From assembly GCF_033807575.1 (NCBI RefSeq), contig NC_084716.1, positions 3,968,001-4,032,000 of the forward strand: a DNA stretch of 64,000 nt. The letters run 5' to 3'. The stretch's first letter is position 1. The number at the start of each line of letters is the position of its first letter. Origin of the DNA: Cydia pomonella (taxonomy: Eukaryota > Arthropoda > Insecta > Lepidoptera > Tortricidae). The notes under the pieces are model-generated. The model saw only the letters and a program-made list of their open reading frames with translations. It was not told the DNA's origin and made no database searches. A program made the translations under genes and the position numbers. This document shows positions 58,601 to 64,000 of the stretch, one piece after another.

Positions 58601-58886
58601 GAGCCAACCGTTCCATTACAACTACATCTCGGATATCGGTTCGTATACGTCGTTCAGCCCGACGATGACGGGCAACGACGTGTCGAGCACGCCGCACCAC
58701 GCGGTGACGGTCCACGGGAACACCGGGTTCGCGGGATTCCAGTCACGTTCAGACAAGACTGAAACGACGTCAGCAGAGAGTTTCGAGTCCACGGAGACCT
58801 CCGGCGTGACCACCATGACGACCAAACAGGCTGACGTGACGAGTGTTACAAGTGCAACCACCCATGCCACGACGCAAGCTAGTTAA
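49692..58886 (+). CDS. Secreted VPYPV-repeat cuticle-type protein (two coding exons)
   Basis: Coding exons are 49692-49706 (MQHLS) and 56451-58886 (TAA), phase 0, 816 residues in total. Residues 1-24 form a signal peptide (core AFLIIALVIVV, cleavage likely after GGATA). A Pro-rich basic region follows, then a Thr run near residue 190, NxT/NxS glycosylation sites, and eight His near residue 450. From about 460 to 715 come degenerate repeats such as VEKKVPYPVQV and VPVPQPYPV. The tail is Ser/Thr-rich. This Val-Pro-Tyr-Pro style is seen in insect cuticle and peritrophic-type structural proteins, including Drosophila Vajk-like proteins. Membership of that family is inference from repeat style. 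There is no chitin-binding RR consensus. Structural extracellular role likely; not an enzyme. Confidence 0.88.
50514..50622. repeat. Hairpin MITE, family B copy 3 (left end short)
   Basis: AACGAAACGGTAATGTCTCT and AGTGCGACAGAGAGACTT match the family core. The right end is CGATTGGCATCTTGGCTAGC. Confidence 0.7.
51305..51542 (-). repeat. tRNA-derived SINE, head broken by MITE insertion
   Basis: It shares the body with 24585-24880 (GACTAAGTCCCACAGTAAGC, CACCCATGACTCAGG) and reads into the head (AACCCGGGACCATCGGC, TTCATAGGC). It then stops exactly where the 163-bp MITE starts. Confidence 0.85.
51543..51705. mobile_element. 163-bp MITE with long terminal inverted repeats
   Basis: AGATGTAGTGCATAATTGTT and TTCCATTGTATTTTC on the left are matched by GAAAATACGATGGAAAATAA and TTATGCACTACATCT on the right, about 35 bases with two mismatches. 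It abuts the SINE head. Confidence 0.88.
52071..52335 (+). repeat. tRNA-derived SINE copy
   Basis: GACGACCTGTCTGGCCTAGT (with a short deletion after it), then GGTCCCGGGTTCAAATCC, the body, and a TAATATTTATTTATT tail. Same family as 19729-19995. Confidence 0.85.
52504..52615. repeat. Palindromic MITE with CTACCGCG ends
   Basis: GAGGGCCTACCGCGAACCAC on the left pairs with GTGGTTCGCGGTAGGCCCTC on the right. CGACGTGTTGCCTC and GAGGCAACATGTCG pair next. Its outer bases match family A, but the interior does not. Confidence 0.85.
52654..52862 (+). repeat. tRNA-derived SINE copy, 5' truncated
   Basis: It starts within the head at ATGGTCCCGGGTTCAAATCC and runs through GAGTCATGGGTGG and TATATCGTTCTCTAAG to an A+T tail. 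It lies 320 bp after the copy at 52071-52335. Confidence 0.8.
55058..55815 (+). mobile_element. LINE reverse transcriptase remnant split by a family B MITE
   Basis: Before the MITE the translation reads LGLITSTDRCTSEIRRKSGM with SKSAMANFDKIWK. After it come FQYGAETWSLKSF, SNPSIIRELNIATLHGRAL and MNGKRARGGACARWSNAMK. Both halves belong to the post-core part of one LINE protein. The hairpin at 55255-55384 separates them. Stops (TAG, TGA) show long inactivity. Confidence 0.8.
55255..55384. repeat. Hairpin MITE, family B copy 4, nested in LINE
   Basis: GTGTCAATCGCTATCGTTAA on the left and GTAAGCGATCGGTATGTTGA on the right are inverted. The core has ATCATTCTTCCATATTAGCG. Confidence 0.75.
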
Positions 58887-60488
58887 ACAGATTTGTAGTC
58901 ATTTTAATTTATCGAAGGGACTCTTAAAATTAATTTATTGTTTAATAAGTCCATGAAAATTACAAATTCTATTTGTAAATGAAGATGACACGCAATGGGG
59001 CTAATCAGAATTCAAGTGCCAACGTTCGAATACCAAAACAATGTTAGGTTGTTGAGATTAAAAAAAAAATGTTATTATGTTAAAATGGTACTGTAAAAAC
59101 TTGTGCGCGTCAGAGGTTAAAAGCATAATATGGCAAGTGTGTCACTTGTGCTGATTATGTGACCTGACTCATTGCTGTGTTTCGTATACTCGTAGGCCGT
59201 TTCTATAACCACGGGGCGAATTGCGTGTGAGTTGACCGACAGAAATGCAGCAACGTGCACGTACAAGCGTACGCATTTTCATAAAGCATGTATGTATAGC
59301 GAGACGCAACGTGCGAGACCGACACTAATTTGTCCGCAATTTTTATACTTCGTTGTATAATTTCACCTTAATGGCTTTTCTATATGTCAGTTTACGGTGT
59401 AGGTTTGTTAAAACATTCAAGGCACCAATTGTTAAACCTAATAAACAGAAACTATGTACATTAGAGGCCCGATTTCTTGGTAACTCCAGAGACAATTTGA
59501 GTAACGCAAGAGACACTCAAAACTGTCGGTCAAAAAGTTGATTCGCCCACGCCCATAAATGCGATCCTATTCAGCCAAATATCGGGTATATTCCAGTCGA
59601 ATGTTTCTCAATGTTTGGGAAATATAGTAAAATCAAATCAAATATAACACAGAATGTGTTGTTGATTTCATATTAAGTAATATCTTCAATGCCACATTTT
59701 CAAACCAATGGTTAAAGTGACCTTACCTAACCAAATATTCAACCAAAATGATTTATTTTTTATAATATTTAATTAATTTAAAATAATGGAAGTATTGTTG
59801 CGAGTAGTCTGAGTGTAAATAGCCTGTTAATTATAATAATATTATGTGTAAAGAATTAAAGATAGAAAATCTCAACCCAAGAGGGTTGCTTGATTACTAG
59901 TGTTTATCGATAGCGTCCATCCTTTTTTGTCAACTAAGACTCGAAAGGGATGAAGTTTTGTAACACTAGTGCATTGGGGTATCTGTGTCATTTGTATTTC
60001 TTCAAAACCAAGTAGATAAGCTATCAATAATTTAGAAGAGAAAAGTACGAATCGACACAACGAATTTTGAAGTCGAAAATAAGCTGAAAATATAAGTATT
60101 TAGGTATTGTTTGTGAGTGATTTTAATGACCTAAATACGACTCTATTGCCAAGCTGTTAGAGCTTTTTTTGGCCAACCTTGTCTACAATTTATTGCGATC
60201 AAAATGGACGTACAGTAAACTCCAAAGGTATTATTTTTCCTTATCTCTGCAACTGGATACTAAAATATTCAGCTTCTAATTTCGTCAGTTCCTTTACAGG
60301 TCATATTATTGTACTATCGTTCTATTATGAAAAGTGTCATGAACTAACTAACTTATAGATATTGTCAAAAATATGAAGACTAGGAAAAATGTAGATGTAC
60401 TATATCAATTTTTCCCGTAACAATTGGAAGGTCCACGAACGATAATATGTGTCCAAAATGTGTTGAAAAGTTCTTCATTTGTGGACTG

Positions 60489-60695
60489 TACAGTCAGCAT
60501 CAAAATTAGCGGATCAAATAACGTTTCATAAGTATCTACCATCCTGTAACAGCTTACCAAAAAGTGATGTCTTTAATATAGAATAACTAAGACTGTAAAA
60601 GATTTTTAACAATTTATCTATATTTGGAAAAGTTATCCGGAATATCAGATACTTTTGGCGCGTTGTTTCATCCGCTACTTTTGATGCTGACTGTA
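60489..60695. mobile_element. Inverted-repeat MITE, TACAGTCAGCATCAAAA ends
   Basis: TACAGTCAGCATCAAAATTA with GCGGAT on the left pairs with ATCCGCTACTTTTGATGCTG and ACTGTA on the right. A fragment with GATTCGCTACTTTTGATGCT lies at about 41640-41665, and a short relative at 24073-24180. Confidence 0.85.
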
Positions 60696-60869
60696 CTCAG
60701 AATTAGAACATTTATAAGCGGTAATGTTATGTCATAGTTTCCCGAGGTACTGACCCTAAATTATTTTGACTTAGTGTCCTGTTTCACAAACTCTGAGTAA
60801 AGTATTGGATAGCAAACTAATAAATAAATAAATTGCCAGTTAAAACTACTTTAAGTCGTAATAGTTATT

Positions 60870-60990
60870 TACGATACATGTGCTGAAAATAGGAAATTAG
60901 CAACGAGTGGTGAACTGATAAGTTAACACACGACGGGAGTGTTTTAAGTTGACACGAGTTGCGAATTACCTATTCGCACGTGTATCGTAC
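60870..60990. repeat. Inverted repeat, ACGATACA ends
   Basis: TACGATACATGTGCTGAAAA and TAGGAAATTAGCAACGAGTG on the left pair with TTGCGAATTACCTATTCGCA and CGTGTATCGTA on the right. A related fragment is at 24478-24580. Confidence 0.75.
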
Positions 60991-61048
60991 AACGTTTTAT
61001 AGTACATATGTCTCTTTAAAGTTTCGACATATGCGCGGAAAGGGCACA

Positions 61049-61068
61049 TTCCCGCACGCGTGCGGGAA
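61049..61068. repeat. Perfect 20-bp GC palindrome
   Basis: TTCCCGCACGCGTGCGGGAA is its own reverse complement. It lies in an outer inverted repeat (AGTACATATG near 61001 and CATATGTACC near 61077). Confidence 0.9.
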
Positions 61069-63667
61069 AGTAGCACCATATGTACCGTAAAGGTTATTTG
61101 AAGATTGTGAAACGCCAATGCTAACTTTATTCGTCAGATAAGTGGCAAGTAGCTTATTCAGGAATTCACTTGGACATTGTGAAACAGGCGCTAAAGATAT
61201 CAATTTAATCAGTGTTTTACATTCGACAAGTTTCATGACACTTTTTGTAATTAGTAACAGTTTAGTTGTTAATAAGTTATTGTCGTGTGAATGTGTGGTG
61301 TGCAATTGAGTAAATGAGTGGTGCTGTGATACGTGGTGGTTTTATTTATTTCAGCAAAGTCGTCCAAGCTACGATTGCCCCTGGATTTCCCCTGACTTCC
61401 GGATTTTTGGTCCTCTGCCAGGATTGCGGGGGAACTTGGGGAGTGTCGGGTTTTATTAGGAACCTCAACTAACCCACAGAAGCTAGCTTTAAGTTTGGAC
61501 TTGGGCAAAATTAAGGGAAGGTTATGCTGTAGCTACAGCATATGGTGGCTATGGCTAGTAGCCTACGAAAGGTTTTGGACTAAGGGGTTTAATGAGCGCT
61601 TTTATACTTTAACGTGGTAATGGTAAATGATAATTAGATTTTGGAGAAAGGTCGGTATTTTTAGGGTGATGTCCGGACTTTTATTTTGATATTTTATTTT
61701 TTCATGTGGCAGACTTTACCTTAGGACCCCTGTGGTCAAGGTACCATGGACAGGGTCGTGCGAGCCGAAGCTCTGGGCAGGGCAGGCGAGTTTTGGGCAG
61801 TTATGAGGCGACGGGCCTTGTTTTAGAATACACCGGTGGATTACAATTGGGGATTGAGCTGACGGCCCGCCAGAGAACGAACTAATGGAGGACTAATATC
61901 TCCATAAATGCTTTTAGCTCAGTTCAGGAAGGATGAATCAATATATACAGTTTTTATAAACGTAAGTTTGTAAATACAACGTATTCTATTAGCTTCCGAA
62001 ACTAGCGCTCTGACCCGGTCGCTATTAATAAAGGGAACTTAACGTCGTTAGTCGTTATCAATTACCAATTATAAAATATTTTTGTACAGTAACATATTAT
62101 GAACAAATAGGTTAGACTTACGTACGTGTAGACGGATTATAAAATAAGCATTGTACTTATTCTATTACTAGTATTAGATATTAGATAGATAATTCTACAA
62201 ATGCAGGTTCTTTGCCGTCATTCACATTGCATCGAGAGAAAACCGCATCAACGTTTCAACCTCCCAAATGTCGCTGACATCTAAATAATTACGTCGCGTG
62301 GTCCAGTGATGATACATTAAGTAATAATTATTTAGCGAAGTAAAATAAGTAACATAGTTTAGCGTACAGTGATTACACACGTGTAGTGTCTCCATAATAA
62401 GGTGCGCGAAGTGTGACGGTCCGCCAGCCGTTCACCCGGCTAAGTGATAGAACTAATCATAGCGCACTGTCGCTTTCAGCCAATTAGTACTCTCTAGAAC
62501 TTAGTAGTGAATTATGTGGTCAGGGCCAATGTTTGATGGCCAATTGGTTGATGGTTAACGTCTGGCCAGTGACGAATTTGCAGCCCTAATAAGCCCTAAG
62601 CTCTGTAGTAAGTAGGTTGCTCAGCACCCATATAGACTGCCGCCCCTAGTTATGGCTGCCCTAAGCCCGGTCCTACTGGGCCTTAGGGAAAATCCGCCAC
62701 TGGCTATGATAGTAAAGTAGATACAGAGTAAACTCCATATAACGTCACTTGATATAACGATTCACTTCAACATCGACATTTGTTGACTATTAGTTGCTTT
62801 ATTTTTTATATTAATTTATCTATATAATGGCGTTAAAAAAGCTCCGGTCCCTTGAGTATCGCTCTATAGAGCTTACACTTAATTTAGCATGGCTTCATCC
62901 TTCGTTTTATGCCTTATGACTCCCGGGTCAGAAAACCGCGGATCGTGTACGCTAGCCTTCGGTTCTTTTAGTTTCTAAAAAATACTTTGAGTTACACTGA
63001 TCAAATCAACATTTATGACTAGGTATTTGAGACTTGATCTGCGAGCAACGTCAGGAACGGAGAATAAATAATAACGCACGCAATAAAATAATATAAAAGG
63101 GCACGCAATAAAATAATGACTGAATTCGTGTTAATATTACTTTAAAATACTTTAAGACGCAAATAACTTACGTTTCTACAAACATATAGAAAGAAAATTC
63201 GTCCACTTTCGATAGAAAAGAGCATCGAAGGCCCGCGGAAAGGGAAGCATGCACGCACGCGAGCCATTCGATGAGACACGATATCTGCCGTAAACACACT
63301 GAAAAACGGTTTACTATGGAACTGATGTACACATACGACGTTGTGGTTTAGCACGGTGTGTGGGTAACGGGCAAAAAATCGTTATGTATTTGTAGCATCG
63401 GTTTTTACGATGTGATAACAGGTAGGTATAAACAGTGCTACATATAGTTTTTTAGTTATATTTGAGTCAACGTTTAGCAAAATTAATCAAATGTACAGTC
63501 GAGTTCATAAAAAAAATGTCTAGATCACCTTAATTTTTTGCAATAAGCTGAAAAATTAAGTTCTAAAAATATTGTGCTACAGAATAGTCATTTAGATGAA
63601 ACTAAGTAAAGAATTCAACCTTTATGATGTTTCTATGGTCACCTTCTGTCAAAATTAGAACAACAGG

Positions 63668-63810
63668 GTGCTTAGCCAACGTGCCAATCGTTAACGCTCT
63701 GTAACATAGCGAAGTCATCTCTCTCCATCACTCTTCCATATCAGTGCGATAGTGACATTTGCGTTTCGTTCCCCACCGGAGCGTTAACGATTGGCACGTT
63801 GGCTACGCAC
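63668..63810. repeat. Hairpin MITE, family B copy 5
   Basis: GTGCTTAGCCAACGTGCCAA with TCGTTAACGC on the left pairs with GCGTTAACGATTGGCACGTT and GGCTACGCAC on the right. The interior ATCACTCTTCCATATCAGTG GCG-type core is shared with the other copies. Confidence 0.85.
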
Positions 63811-64000
63811 TCTAGTGTGAAAAGACCCACAATTTAAATTACGTTGTCAAAATTGACTTGGTTAAATGAATTGCTGACAAAACGAAACAATGTGAATTAA
63901 AAATATTCTAGGTACCGGGGTTACGTACAGTCAACCAATTTGATTCCTAGGCCACTATAGAACCATGCCATAATGACTTCTACGACAGTGCTTATTGAGT

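Larger units (their letters stand above)
58887..64000. other. 3' flank and intergenic DNA, no further gene seen
   Basis: No AATAAA is near the stop. ATTAAA occurs at 59057 and 59855 and could serve as a poly-A signal for the VPYPV-repeat gene. The rest is AT-rich with a few inverted repeats (60489-60695, 60870-60990, 61000-61090, 63668-63810). The frames on either strand carry no recognisable domain. Confidence 0.6.

Noticed and set aside
57192..58715. 507-codon open frame antisense to the VPYPV-repeat gene
   Set aside because: It mirrors the sense repeats: GT- and CC-rich codons read as His/Arg/Asp patterns on the other strand. It has no domain, signal or splice logic of its own, and the sense frame has a signal peptide and promoter.
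61269..61508. 79-codon minus-strand frame with a possible acceptor on the plus strand at 61364
   Set aside because: No partner exon, domain or phase-consistent neighbour was found on either strand.

Overview
This window looks like AT-rich nuclear DNA from a moth or butterfly (Lepidoptera). The genes are split by introns with GT/AG borders. The gaps are filled with transposon families that I recognise from lepidopteran genomes: a Helitron 3' end of the Lep1/MINE type, tRNA-headed SINEs, and many hairpin MITEs. The species cannot be named from the sequence alone. No prokaryotic, CRISPR or viral system is visible.

Four protein-coding genes can be rebuilt by hand, and reading phase is kept at every junction. 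(1) 92-22847, plus strand: the 3' part of a hemicentin-like secreted matrix protein. Twenty-five exons encode about 1171 residues: the end of one Ig domain, nine complete Ig domains, two TSP1 domains, a linker, two calcium-binding EGF domains and a short tail. The 5' part lies outside the window. (2) 29286-35489, minus strand: a small six-exon coiled-coil gene that I cannot name. (3) 36073-40738, plus strand: ZW10 (RZZ checkpoint complex and NRZ tethering complex), four exons, 729 residues, head-to-head with gene 2. (4) 49692-58886, plus strand: a secreted, cuticle-type protein built from VPYPV-like repeats, 816 residues. Its signal peptide is split between a 15-base coding exon and one large exon 6.7 kb away.

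The rest is repeat-dominated. 22848-29285, 40739-49616, 58887-64000, the 6.7-kb intron of gene 4 and most hemicentin introns hold decayed LINE fragments, SINEs, tandem repeats and at least a dozen inverted-repeat families. Several elements have legible target-site duplications (TSDs): a 1.9-kb hAT-like element (ATCATAAG) beside a splice donor of gene 2; a 176-bp hAT-like MITE (TTTGTTGG) in a ZW10 intron; a 993-bp foldback element (CACGACAC) just upstream of the gene 4 promoter; and two members of one MITE family with 7-bp duplications (CTATTGC, CTTAATT).

The most distinctive local biology is failed exon duplication inside the hemicentin gene. One Ig exon has a tandem copy disabled by a stop and a 9-bp deletion. 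One TSP1 exon has two extra tandem copies, one open but out of phase and one with stops. No new multi-gene system was found. The strongest unexplained signals are the MITE family with 7-bp duplications, the foldback element and the repeated hairpin families.
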